A program made the position numbers and the translations under genes. The notes under the pieces were generated by a model that did no database searches, was not told the DNA's origin, and saw only the letters and a list, made by a program, of their open reading frames with translations. From the NCBI GenBank assembly GCA_903870245.1, contig CAIQCB010000031.1, positions 1 through 42,985 on the forward strand: a stretch of 42,985 nucleotides of DNA. The letters run 5' to 3'. This DNA comes from an uncultured Methylocystaceae bacterium. GTDB lineage: Bacteria; Pseudomonadota; Alphaproteobacteria; Rhizobiales; Beijerinckiaceae. Of the stretch, positions 36,876-42,985 are shown in pieces. Numbering within the stretch: position 1 is the first letter of the stretch; each line of letters starts with the position of its first letter.

Positions 36876-37505
36876 TCACGACAAGATTTCAATAATCGGA
36901 ATTTTTGGAATCACTCCGGCCGTTAAGGCTTCCATGTCGACTTCGAGATAGTCGATATCGAAACGCGCAGGCGTATCGAACAGAAAGCCTGCGGAGATGA
37001 CAGCGCCATTTGGCGGCGCGGAAAGGAAAGTCACGAGGCCGGATGTCGAGTTAAGCGTGACCTGATCTGTCATTTCGACGCCGTTGACAGCGATTCGAAC
37101 GCTCTTCGCTACCGGCTTCATGATCTGACGTACGTAAGGCGCGAAGGAGCCGCCATAGGTCTTGGTTAAAGTAAAAGACCGTTTAGCGCCGTCGCCGTCG
37201 CCGATGTGCTGATCGAAGGGCGTTGGCGTCTCTCCCGGCGAGCACGAAGCGTGGTCAAGACGATCGCGCCAACGAAAGCCAAAGAGTCGACCGCGACGCT
37301 CTTCAAAAAATTCAATTACCTTCGCTAGTTGCGCCAGGTTTTTGACGCCGTAGCCAGCTTCATAGCGACGTCGTGACTGGGCCCAGCGCGCATTACGGCT
37401 TTCCCGATTGGAGCCAAGCGTGACAATCTCGGTTCGCCGTTCCGGTCCGCCTCGTCCATGCAAGGAGACATCGAGAGGAAAGAGGGCCTCGTGAAAGTCT
37501 GTCAT
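36876..37505 (-). CDS. DUF2460 GTA distal tail protein (orfg12 type)
   Basis: The 209-residue protein opens MTDFHEALFPLDVS and contains RRTEIVTLGSNRESRNARWA and RRRYEAGYGVK, then FFEERRGRLFGFRWRD, which are the defining blocks of the DUF2460 family. The C-terminal part has VNGVEMTDQVTLNSTSGLVTF. In the RcGTA particle this family forms the distal tail ring between the tube and the hub. It is 17 bases after the tape measure gene and 7 bases before the DUF2163 start. Confidence 0.93.
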   Translation of the reverse strand: MTDFHEALFPLDVSLHGRGGPERRTEIVTLGSNRESRNARWAQSRRRYEAGYGVKNLAQLAKVIEFFEERRGRLFGFRWRDRLDHASCSPGETPTPFDQHIGDGDGAKRSFTLTKTYGGSFAPYVRQIMKPVAKSVRIAVNGVEMTDQVTLNSTSGLVTFLSAPPNGAVISAGFLFDTPARFDIDYLEVDMEALTAGVIPKIPIIEILS

Positions 37506-37522
37506 AGGTCAGCCAGCCTGAA

Positions 37523-38122
37523 TTAGATAAAACGCTGGCCACGGGCAACGGCGCGTGCCAGCGCGGCAGTCACTTGCGCTTCGGAGCGTCGAAAACTATC
37601 AACATCAGTCGCTGAGATATTGATTGTGACGGCGCCGGGACGAGGGTTGCCGCTCTGGGCGATGACGCCCAGTCGACCATCGGAGCCGCGGGCCAGCGGC
37701 ATAATTGCCTCGGCGCCGCGTTCGCCCATCAGGCCGATGGAACCGCCATTAGCGAAATATGTTGGGCTGGCGATAATTCCGCCATCAGCGTGGCGATTGA
37801 TTTGCGGGGCGCTTGAAGTTGTCTCGCCATAAACATTAGCGAACAGTCCAGCCAATTGATGCGTCAAGGTTTGCGTCGCCATCTTTACGCTGTCCTGTAG
37901 AGCGAGACGGGCGAGGCTTTGTCCAATGCTTGAGAGTGTTTCATTGAAACTCTTGCCACTGACAATCGCCGCGCCAAAACCTTTCGACAATGTGTTTGCG
38001 ACGCGTGTCCCAGAGAGATTAATCTGTTCAAGCAAAGTTTGTGTGGATTGAAGTTCGGCGTTTGAAGCGCTTCCAGACAGGATTGACTGGTCCAGAACTG
38101 GCGTATCGAAGGAATTCATCAT
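37523..38122 (-). CDS. Short GTA tape measure protein (orfg11 type)
   Basis: This 199-residue protein has the features of a mini tape measure: an N-terminal helical region (about 15-45), GKSFNETLSSIGQSLARLAL and the C-terminal HADGGIIASPTYFANGG, GLMGERGAEAIMPLARGSDGRLGV. The last block is a standard tape-measure C-terminal motif. Phage tape measures usually have 600-1500 residues; GTAs have short ones and short tails, and this is about 20 residues below the RcGTA size. Its ATG overlaps the stop of the tiny chaperone gene by four bases (ATGA). Confidence 0.88.
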   Translation of the reverse strand: MMNSFDTPVLDQSILSGSASNAELQSTQTLLEQINLSGTRVANTLSKGFGAAIVSGKSFNETLSSIGQSLARLALQDSVKMATQTLTHQLAGLFANVYGETTSSAPQINRHADGGIIASPTYFANGGSIGLMGERGAEAIMPLARGSDGRLGVIAQSGNPRPGAVTINISATDVDSFRRSEAQVTAALARAVARGQRFI

Positions 38123-38289
38123 ATTATCTCCGTATCCGGAAATCTCGTGATAAGGGTTTCAAGTATGGCGCGCGAGGGCGCGACATCCGCCCGCCCGTAA
38201 ACTCCTTCCGCTGCACAGAGGAGTTCTCGGGGCGTCATCGACCAGAAATCATTAGGTGCAAGCCGCAGGACGCCAAACCCGAAGGCCAT
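38119..38289 (-). CDS. Tiny GTA tail assembly chaperone (g10.1 type)
   Basis: This gene is short and easily missed. From the ATG at 38,289 it gives 56 residues: MAFGFGVLRLAPNDFW, SMTPRELLCAAEGVYG and so on. The pattern FGVLRL-P--FW-MTPREL is the hallmark of the small TIGR02216-type protein found between orfg10 and orfg11. The conserved block in relatives begins earlier (here PFPFLRAMAFG), in the same open frame, so the true start is probably upstream. There is no ATG or GTG there; TTG at 38,298 or CTG at 38,358 (overlapping the orfg10 stop as CTGA, with GCAGGA upstream) are candidates. Its stop overlaps the tape measure start. Confidence 0.82.
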   Translation of the reverse strand: MAFGFGVLRLAPNDFWSMTPRELLCAAEGVYGRADVAPSRAILETLITRFPDTEII

Positions 38290-38354
38290 AGCGCGCAAAA
38301 AGGGAAACGGTGGACGCGGGGAGGGAGCGTCCGTCGTTTTCTTTTGCGGGCTGG

Positions 38355-38711
38355 TCAGGCGTCCTGCGGCGTCGGAGGGTTTGCCAGGTCACGCGCTTCC
38401 GGTTCGTCACCGAATGTCGCGGCGAGGAGGAGAGCCGCGATGCGAACATAGCCGGCAAACCCATCCGAAACTTTCATATTTGCCACTTTTGCATCGTCGA
38501 TATTGTGTCCGCCGCCACGCAGTCCACAGCCGATGAGGAGAAGAATATCGCGCGCCGAAATTCGATTGTCGCTAAGTCTTTCAGCCATAGCGACAAGATC
38601 ATTGGCTTCAAGGCGCTGTTCGAGTTCGGCGAGGGCTCCGAGCGTCAGGCAGAGTTTGTAAGCTTGGCCATCGAGAATTGCCTCGATCTCGCCACGATAG
38701 GGATTGCTCAT
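38355..38711 (-). CDS. GTA tail chaperone-like protein (orfg10 type)
   Basis: The 118-residue protein starts MSNPYRGEIEAILDGQAYKL and has LGALAELEQRLEANDL and ISARDILLLIGCGLRGGG. These match the GTA gp10 family (Phage_TAC_11 type), thought to chaperone tail tube or tape-measure assembly. It lies 8 bases after the major tail gene. Its final codons overlap the open frame of the tiny downstream chaperone, reminiscent of phage tail chaperone pairs that use frameshifting, although no slippery heptamer was recognised here. Confidence 0.9.
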   Translation of the reverse strand: MSNPYRGEIEAILDGQAYKLCLTLGALAELEQRLEANDLVAMAERLSDNRISARDILLLIGCGLRGGGHNIDDAKVANMKVSDGFAGYVRIAALLLAATFGDEPEARDLANPPTPQDA

Positions 38712-38719
38712 CTAATGAC

Positions 38720-39130
38720 CTAATTTGCAACGAATGTCAGTGCGCCGGCGGAGTCGAGCGAGATGTCGAAGGTCACTTCTCCCGCATATTCTCCTCGGTA
38801 ATCCAGATTGGAAATCTGGAATGGACCGCTCAGCACGCCGAGCCCGGGGATAATCATCTGAAAATCACGCAAAACGCCGTCGAAAAAGACCTGTCGTAGC
38901 AGTGCGTCAGAAGCTTGATCCTTGAAAATGCCCGCACCGGAAATACTTGCGCGACGCACGCCGGCGCCCGCGAGCAATTCTCGCCATCGACCGGTCGATT
39001 CCGTATCTGTTACATCGATAGCGTCGGCGTTGAGCGCAAGACGGCGGGTTCGCAGTCCGGCCACTGTGATATAGTTGCCGACGCCGTCACTTATTTTGAG
39101 TAGAAGATCGCGACCTTTTTGCGCGCTCAT
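38720..39130 (-). CDS. GTA major tail (tube) protein, TP901-1 family (orfg9 type)
   Basis: The 136-residue protein is the tail tube subunit. MSAQKGRDLLLKISDG, TVAGLRTRRLALNADAIDVT, STGRWRELLAGAGVR and SISGAGIFKDQASDALLR are characteristic of the TP901-1-like major tail protein of GTAs. A GGAGATGGAAA site precedes the ATG. Six-fold rings of this protein form the tail tube in known GTA and siphophage particles. Confidence 0.93.
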   Translation of the reverse strand: MSAQKGRDLLLKISDGVGNYITVAGLRTRRLALNADAIDVTDTESTGRWRELLAGAGVRRASISGAGIFKDQASDALLRQVFFDGVLRDFQMIIPGLGVLSGPFQISNLDYRGEYAGEVTFDISLDSAGALTFVAN

Positions 39131-39148
39131 TTTCCATCTCCGCGTGAA

Positions 39149-39559
39149 TTAAAGATATTCGCTGGTTGCTCGATAGCGCAGATTTACTTTCGCGAAACGC
39201 CCGGCAGCATCGCGTTTTGTTTCTATCGCAAGACATGACAGATCAATCAGACGATGGCCCGATATCTCCGGCGGCGTTGTCGTAAGTCGCTCATGAAGTT
39301 GATGCGATAACGACAGCGCCAGCGCCATGCCATGATGCGTCGTAATCACCGACAATGTGAAAAACTGTTCGGCTCCGCACAAGATATCGCAGGACCAGTC
39401 GCGTAGTTGGGATTCGCCGAATAGGATATGAGGCGTTGGCGTCTGGCGCGGCGGTTCATCAAAGATTGTACGACCGCCAAGCGCCTCCATGAGCGCAAGA
39501 TCTGCAGATACGACGGCGCGAATCCCTTGACGCAGGGCGATTATCGGGGATGTCTTCAT
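39149..39559 (-). CDS. DUF3168 GTA tail completion protein (orfg8 type)
   Basis: The ATG at 39,559 is set by GAGGAGTTCAC directly upstream and overlaps the stop of the closure gene by four bases (ATGA). An ATG seven codons earlier is not supported. The 136-residue product has MKTSPIIALRQGIRAVV, TPHILFGESQLRDWS, CGAEQFFTLSVITTHHG and a C-terminal VNLRYRA, as in the DUF3168 family. In RcGTA this protein links the head-tail connector to the tail tube (tail terminator position). Confidence 0.9.
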   Translation of the reverse strand: MKTSPIIALRQGIRAVVSADLALMEALGGRTIFDEPPRQTPTPHILFGESQLRDWSCDILCGAEQFFTLSVITTHHGMALALSLSHQLHERLTTTPPEISGHRLIDLSCLAIETKRDAAGRFAKVNLRYRATSEYL

Positions 39560-39882
39560 GTGAACTCCTCGCATACGCAAGTGAGAGACCGTCGTTTCCC
39601 ATCTGTGTCTCTCACGGTATGGATGAAAAGTATGCGATCACGAAACACCAGTCGCATTCCTGCGGCGATGTCGCCGCGCCAGCGAAGATCAACCTGAAAA
39701 CTGGTCGATTGTTCAAATCTTTGCTCGATGAATTGCGAACTTGCGTCTATGGGGCTGACCATCGCCCAAATATGAGCGATTGTCTGATAGCTTCGTGCGA
39801 AACCCCCGACGCCATCACTGACATCGACTGGCGCTTGAAGGCGAAGACGATGTCGTAAGTCGCCAATCGACGCCCAACTCAC
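39556..39882 (-). CDS. GTA head closure protein (orfg7 type)
   Basis: A GTG at 39,882 overlapping the connector stop (GTGA) is the best start, because it puts SWASIGDLRHRLRLQAPV at the N-terminus as in relatives; an ATG ten codons upstream lies inside the connector gene. The 108-residue product has RHRLRLQAPVDVSDGVGGFARS, IWAMVSPIDASS and FQVDLRWRGDIAAGMRLVF, the pattern of the SPP1 gp16-like head-tail adaptor family. It seals the head-side connector. The stop overlaps the DUF3168 start. Confidence 0.88.
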   Translation of the reverse strand: MSWASIGDLRHRLRLQAPVDVSDGVGGFARSYQTIAHIWAMVSPIDASSQFIEQRFEQSTSFQVDLRWRGDIAAGMRLVFRDRILFIHTVRDTDGKRRSLTCVCEEFT

Positions 39883-40460
39883 GAAAGTCGCTCGCGACGA
39901 TAGGGTGCGCATAGCGTCAGAGCTGAGGGAGGAAATGTCATCAGAGCGTTTTCATCGCCGCGGTGCTCACGCCAGTGCGTGACGAGTAGTAAAATGGCGC
40001 GGCGTAGCGGCTCAGGGATTTGTTGGGGTGTTGATCCATAACCAACCGTAAAATCGATTTCCAGGCCATTGATCGCGCGTCCCGGGGGCGGCGGGGCGGA
40101 TTTAAACAAGACTCGACCAGCCTGATCGTCAAACCCGCTACAATAGCTTTCGGGGCTGAGAATAGTGGCGATATCATTGCTGTCATAAACACGAATCGCC
40201 GTGACCCCGAGAAACGGCGCAAAGGCGATATTGATTGTTTGGGATCTGCCCTTTGGCGAGGGCCAGCTATCGCACAAAAGGCGCCAACCTTGAGTGATGA
40301 AGAAACGTCGCGTCCAGGCCTCCAGTGTCAGGCGCGCCGAAACAATCAAGGTCTGTATCAATTGATCTTCGTCGGCATTATCTTCTCGCAACCATGCTTT
40401 GGCTTCTGCGAGCGAGACGGGTTCAACTGCTGGTTCCGCGATCAACATGGGTCGCATCAT
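39879..40460 (-). CDS. GTA head-tail connector protein (orfg6 type)
   Basis: The start at 40,460 is decided by TGGAG five bases before the ATG; the upstream extension runs into the terminator hairpin and cannot be coding. The 193-residue product has EPVSLAEAKAWLREDNADEDQLIQTLI, then LEAWTRRFFITQGWRL, and IPEPLRRAILLLVTHWREHR, as in gp6-like head-tail connectors. It binds the portal ring and begins the neck. It is the first gene after the operon-internal terminator. Confidence 0.91.
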   Translation of the reverse strand: MMRPMLIAEPAVEPVSLAEAKAWLREDNADEDQLIQTLIVSARLTLEAWTRRFFITQGWRLLCDSWPSPKGRSQTINIAFAPFLGVTAIRVYDSNDIATILSPESYCSGFDDQAGRVLFKSAPPPPGRAINGLEIDFTVGYGSTPQQIPEPLRRAILLLVTHWREHRGDENALMTFPPSALTLCAPYRRERLS

Positions 40461-40474
40461 TATTTCTCCAGAAA

Positions 40475-40503
40475 ATAAAAAACGCGGCGTGTTGGCGCCG
40501 CGT
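40475..40503 (-). terminator. Strong intrinsic terminator inside the GTA operon
   Basis: On the minus strand ACGCGGCG (40,503-40,496) pairs perfectly with CGCCGCGT (40,489-40,482) around a six-base loop, followed by six T including the last base of the stem, then ATTTTC. It lies 25 bases after the capsid stop and about 20 bases before the connector start. An 8-bp GC-rich stem plus a T-run is a textbook terminator. Confidence 0.85.
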
Positions 40504-40528
40504 AATTGAAATCCTGATGTATAGAAAA

Positions 40529-41752
40529 TCAAGATACGGAAAATTTTAACAGTTTAATCGCCTCAAAATTCTGTAACCCGCCGCCAACTCGCTTTGTGGT
40601 GTAGAACAGCACATAGGGCTTGGCGGAATAGGGATCGCGCAATACACGAATGCCAATACGATCAACAACGATATAGGCGCGCTCGAAATCTCCAAATGCG
40701 ATGGATAGGCTGTTAGCCGCTGGGTCAGGCATGTCCTCGGCCTCGACAATCGGAAAATTCATCAGCGTTGCGGGTGCGTCGGCGCTGGTCGGCGGAGCCC
40801 AGAGATACTGGCCTGTTGTTGTTTTAAACAGTCGAACCAGCGATTGCGCCTTTCGCCCCATGACGAATTTGCCGTTTTGACGATAGCCGGAACGTAGCGC
40901 ATAAACGAGATTGAAGAGCGTGTCGGATGGATTGGTCGTCGCAAATGCGCCCGCCACTCCGGTGGCGACATAGCCGACATTACCCCATGTCCAGCTGGAG
41001 TCCGCCACTGTCGTATATGCCAGAAAACCTTTGGGTTTGTTGACGCCATCACCGGAGACGAAGGCCGCGCCTTCCTGTTCGGCGAAAGCAACCTGAACCT
41101 CATCGGCGATCCATTGCTCAATATCGACGGCGGCGTCGTCGAGCAGTGATTGCGTCGCTGCCGGCATGGCGTATAACTCCATTGCCGGAAAGTTCATGTC
41201 GGCGATCTGCTGATTGTTGGTTTGCGGACGCGGATCAGCTTCCGCCACCCAACCGGCAGCCGGACCTGTCGTCGAATAGGCGCGTCGCAGCGATTGCGTT
41301 GATATTGCGCGAACGCTGGCGATGGCGCGGATCGGCGAGAGTTTCGCCAGGCGCCGTAGAATTTCCCGCTCGGCTGGAACCGGCACGAGATAGCCGCCAT
41401 CCGGTCCCGAAGCGCGCGACATGGCCTTGGCTTCCAGCGCCTTGAGCCCGGACGCTTCGCCCGTTTGCATATAATGACAGAAGACTGATTTATGTTCGCG
41501 TCCATGTGGCGAGTCAAGTTCTCCGCCCAGCCGTGGCCGTGCAAAATCAAGAGATAAACGGTCGAGGCGGCTTTTGGTTTCATCGAGCGCCAGATCGATC
41601 CGGGAGAGCTTTTCCTCTGTCAGCGTATCGACGCCAAGGCGAGTTTCGATCTGCGCGAGGCGTTCGTCATTAGCTTCACGAAACGCGGCGAAGGCCTGGT
41701 GGAGATCGGCGATCATTGAGTCATTGGCGATTTTAGTCTCAAGATGTGTCAT
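40529..41752 (-). CDS. HK97-type major capsid protein (orfg5 type)
   Basis: The ATG at 41,752 gives 407 residues starting MTHLETKIANDSMIADLH; a TTG six codons earlier overlaps the protease gene. The N-terminal helical delta region (about 1-75, heptad-like, rich in Glu/Arg/Leu) serves as scaffold and is usually removed by the prohead protease. The HK97 core follows: SGPDGGYLVPVPAEREILRRL, SLRRAYSTTG, MELYAMPAATQSLLDDAAVDIE, EQEGAAFVSGDG, and LMNFPIVEAEDMPD near the end. It forms the shell of the GTA head. A strong terminator follows it. Confidence 0.95.
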   Translation of the reverse strand: MTHLETKIANDSMIADLHQAFAAFREANDERLAQIETRLGVDTLTEEKLSRIDLALDETKSRLDRLSLDFARPRLGGELDSPHGREHKSVFCHYMQTGEASGLKALEAKAMSRASGPDGGYLVPVPAEREILRRLAKLSPIRAIASVRAISTQSLRRAYSTTGPAAGWVAEADPRPQTNNQQIADMNFPAMELYAMPAATQSLLDDAAVDIEQWIADEVQVAFAEQEGAAFVSGDGVNKPKGFLAYTTVADSSWTWGNVGYVATGVAGAFATTNPSDTLFNLVYALRSGYRQNGKFVMGRKAQSLVRLFKTTTGQYLWAPPTSADAPATLMNFPIVEAEDMPDPAANSLSIAFGDFERAYIVVDRIGIRVLRDPYSAKPYVLFYTTKRVGGGLQNFEAIKLLKFSVS

Positions 41753-41763
41753 TTCTCTAACCT

Positions 41764-42402
41764 TTAACAAGAGTGAGCGAAGGAGCGCTTTTTTATCGAA
41801 CTGACGGCGTACGCGGCGAGACTTCTGTGAAATAGCCTTGCGGCATCCTGCGCCCTGGCGCAGTTTTGTTTCATGACGAGTTCGCGTTGCATGATATCGG
41901 CATCGCGCGAAGAGCAGAGCTTAACGCCTGTAATGCGCGCCTCGGCTAACATGGGAAAAGTTACGATGGAGATTTCCCACAGATCCAGCTCCAGTAGCCG
42001 GCGCCCCCCGAGGGCTTTTTCGTTTTGTGCACGAAGTGTGCGAAAACCGATTGATAGCCCATCAACCGCCCCGCCCTTTAATAGGGAAAACACTTCACGC
42101 GCGCGCATCACCTTTAAATCGAGACGGCCGACTACTTTCAGTCCACGTGTATCCTCGACAAGAGATGTCCAGACGCCGATCGGCTCCTCTGCGCGATGTT
42201 GCCAGAGCATTTTTACGCCGCTCTGGCGGCGTCGGCGCAGTGAGCGCGTAAAGGCCCCAGCCATCACAATGTCGCCGCCTGAGTCGCGAACGCCAAAAAG
42301 ACTCGCGTAGCCCTCGATCAGGCCTGTTGATTGCGTAATCTGCAAGGGAATATATGCGCGCTTCATTTCATGCAGTTGCGAGGCGTTTTGGCGCAAATGC
42401 AT
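41764..42402 (-). CDS. HK97-family prohead protease (orfg4 type)
   Basis: The ATG at 42,402 overlaps the stop of the tiny gene upstream (TAATG), favouring this start over the ATG at 42,366. The 212-residue protein has LIEGYASLFGVRDSGGDIV, VKMLWQHRAEEPIG with catalytic His69 and GGAVDGLSIGFRTL with catalytic Ser117, then LLELDLWEISIVTFPM. It cuts the scaffold part of the capsid protein during head maturation. All catalytic positions are present. The capsid gene begins 11 bases downstream. Confidence 0.93.
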   Translation of the reverse strand: MHLRQNASQLHEMKRAYIPLQITQSTGLIEGYASLFGVRDSGGDIVMAGAFTRSLRRRRQSGVKMLWQHRAEEPIGVWTSLVEDTRGLKVVGRLDLKVMRAREVFSLLKGGAVDGLSIGFRTLRAQNEKALGGRRLLELDLWEISIVTFPMLAEARITGVKLCSSRDADIMQRELVMKQNCARAQDAARLFHRSLAAYAVSSIKKRSFAHSC

Positions 42403-42572
42403 TATGGTTTGTCCAGCATAGTTGCGCTCCTCATCTTCGACGAGAGGCTCTGGGCGCGCATCTTCTCCAGACGACCCACAAAGATGCGAAAAATATCAGC
42501 AGCGTTATCGCGCTGTCGTCGTGGTGCACGTCGACGGCTTCGCATTAAAGACAGAGACCATTTGTGTTTCAT
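42402..42572 (-). CDS. Tiny basic protein in the GTA operon (unknown)
   Basis: A 56-residue frame fits exactly between its neighbours. Its ATG overlaps the stop of the preceding small gene (ATGA) and its TAA overlaps the ATG of the protease (TAATG), the same coupling used across the operon. The product is strongly basic at first (MKHKWSLSLMRSRRRAPRRQR) followed by a helix-like DIFRIFVGRLEKMRAQ. No family is recognised. It could bind DNA or capsid proteins, but this is a guess from charge. The exact fit of both ends argues against chance. Confidence 0.5.
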   Translation of the reverse strand: MKHKWSLSLMRSRRRAPRRQRDNAADIFRIFVGRLEKMRAQSLSSKMRSATMLDKP

Positions 42573-42757
42573 TTGTCATTTCCACAGCGGCGATTAAAAC
42601 GTGCGAGTTCGCGTACAAAGGCGTCGAGGCGCCGCGTCGCCTCACTCATTTCGCGCAACGCGATGTGGGCCTGTATCGAGGCGACGCAGGCCCACAGAAA
42701 GAGAGCGAGATGCGCGAGATCGCCGCGCTCCAGAATTGCGTTCAATATGTCTGACAT
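42569..42757 (-). CDS. Small GTA-associated membrane protein between portal and protease
   Basis: The 62-residue protein starts MSDILNAILERGDLAHLALFLW and has one hydrophobic segment (about 13-33), followed by an amphipathic basic helix (REMSEATRRLDAFVRELARF). Its ATG overlaps the portal stop by one base (TGATG), which supports translation. A small gene at this place (orfg3.5) is part of GTA clusters in relatives, as recalled; the sequence match cannot be checked here. Head assembly at the membrane or DNA packaging are possible contexts, but the function is unknown. Confidence 0.65.
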   Translation of the reverse strand: MSDILNAILERGDLAHLALFLWACVASIQAHIALREMSEATRRLDAFVRELARFNRRCGNDK

Positions 42758-42985
42758 CAGGCGCTTTCATTGGCGCCGGAGCTACACGGCGATTTGAATG
42801 AATAGACCAGCGCGCCGGAGGGACGCGCGGAATTATCGAGCAGTGCCTTGTTCCAGAAGCTTGCGGCGTTATGCGTATCGAGCGCCATTTGCGCGGCGGC
42901 GAGCGGCGCGAGGCCGTAGTAATCGTCGAAGGGGTTGAAGAGACGAATGTGCAACACCGGTTCGAGGCCGTCGCCGCGCAGGTCG
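42757..42985 (-). pseudogene. GTA portal protein, cut by window edge and truncated at the 3' end
   Basis: The frame is open to the window edge and gives 75 residues of a phage portal protein: DGLEPVLHIRLFNPFDDYYG, LAPLAAAQMALDTHNAA and WNKALLDNSARPSGALVY. These match the centre of the portal family (orfg3 type). In relatives the protein continues for about 190 residues after the RPSGALVY block, including the part that forms the crown and inner channel. Here a TGA comes only 14 residues later (SFKSPCSSGANESA) and the next gene starts at once. The missing part is not found in another frame. The gene therefore looks truncated by a deletion, or represents an unusual short portal. Confidence 0.7.

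Noticed and set aside
30054-42985. An ordinary inducible prophage
   Set aside because: There is no integrase, repressor, replication or lysis gene in view, and gene order, a short tape measure and the TIM-barrel megatron match the Rhodobacter-type GTA instead. Genes beyond the right edge are unseen.

Overview
The window looks like a chromosomal segment of an alphaproteobacterium of the order Hyphomicrobiales (Rhizobiales), possibly near Beijerinckiaceae or Methylocystaceae. The order is suggested by the leuS-lptE-holA gene order, families typical of it (DUF3422, DUF3126, an NrtR-like Nudix regulator, RT0821-type lipoprotein) and a Rhodobacter-type gene transfer agent (GTA) cluster. The family is a guess from general resemblance.

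Positions 1 to about 10,100 are AT-rich, with long intergenic gaps, and encode surface-polysaccharide functions. A decayed IS3-type transposase end (1-244) is followed by a sterol-desaturase-family membrane hydroxylase, a polyisoprenyl-phosphate sugar-1-phosphate transferase that would start repeat-unit assembly, a sugar-nucleotide SDR, RfbF, RfbG and a GT4 glycosyltransferase. RfbF and RfbG make CDP-4-keto-6-deoxyglucose, which the SDR is a candidate to reduce. A second decayed reading frame lies at about 3.9-4.2 kb. Composition and IS remains suggest a transferred island.

At about 10.1 kb the sequence turns GC-rich and gene-dense. On the minus strand lie leuS, lptE and holA (leucyl-tRNA synthetase, LPS assembly lipoprotein, DNA polymerase III delta). 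A mixed housekeeping stretch follows: a YggS-type PLP protein, an L,D-transpeptidase-like protein, a winged-helix response regulator overlapping a cyclic-nucleotide-binding protein, phosphoglucomutase, a DUF3422 membrane protein, a 2Fe-2S ferredoxin-like protein, a DUF882 peptidase-like protein, a Cys-rich hypothetical protein, an NrtR-like regulator, and a coupled operon of tag, an HD hydrolase and a tyrosine phosphatase. Next are a secreted protein with a duplicated Cys/Trp motif, a tandem-DUF3126 protein and a PhoPQ-like operon (PepSY-like protein, regulator, kinase, lipoprotein).

From 30,054 to the right edge, the minus strand carries a GTA structural operon in the canonical order. It runs from portal (cut by the edge), two tiny genes, prohead protease and major capsid, through head-tail connector, closure protein, DUF3168, major tail protein, tail chaperones and mini tape measure, to DUF2460, DUF2163, NlpC/P60 and the TIM-barrel megatron. 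It ends with a DUF2793 plus polyglycine fibre-like protein. Most junctions are overlapping stop/start pairs. Points of note are a portal gene that stops far too early, a strong terminator inside the operon just after the capsid gene, two tiny coupled genes between portal and protease, a tiny tail-chaperone gene probably using a non-ATG start, and the very large glycine-rich domain. Terminase would lie beyond the right edge. No tRNA, rRNA or CRISPR array was recognised.
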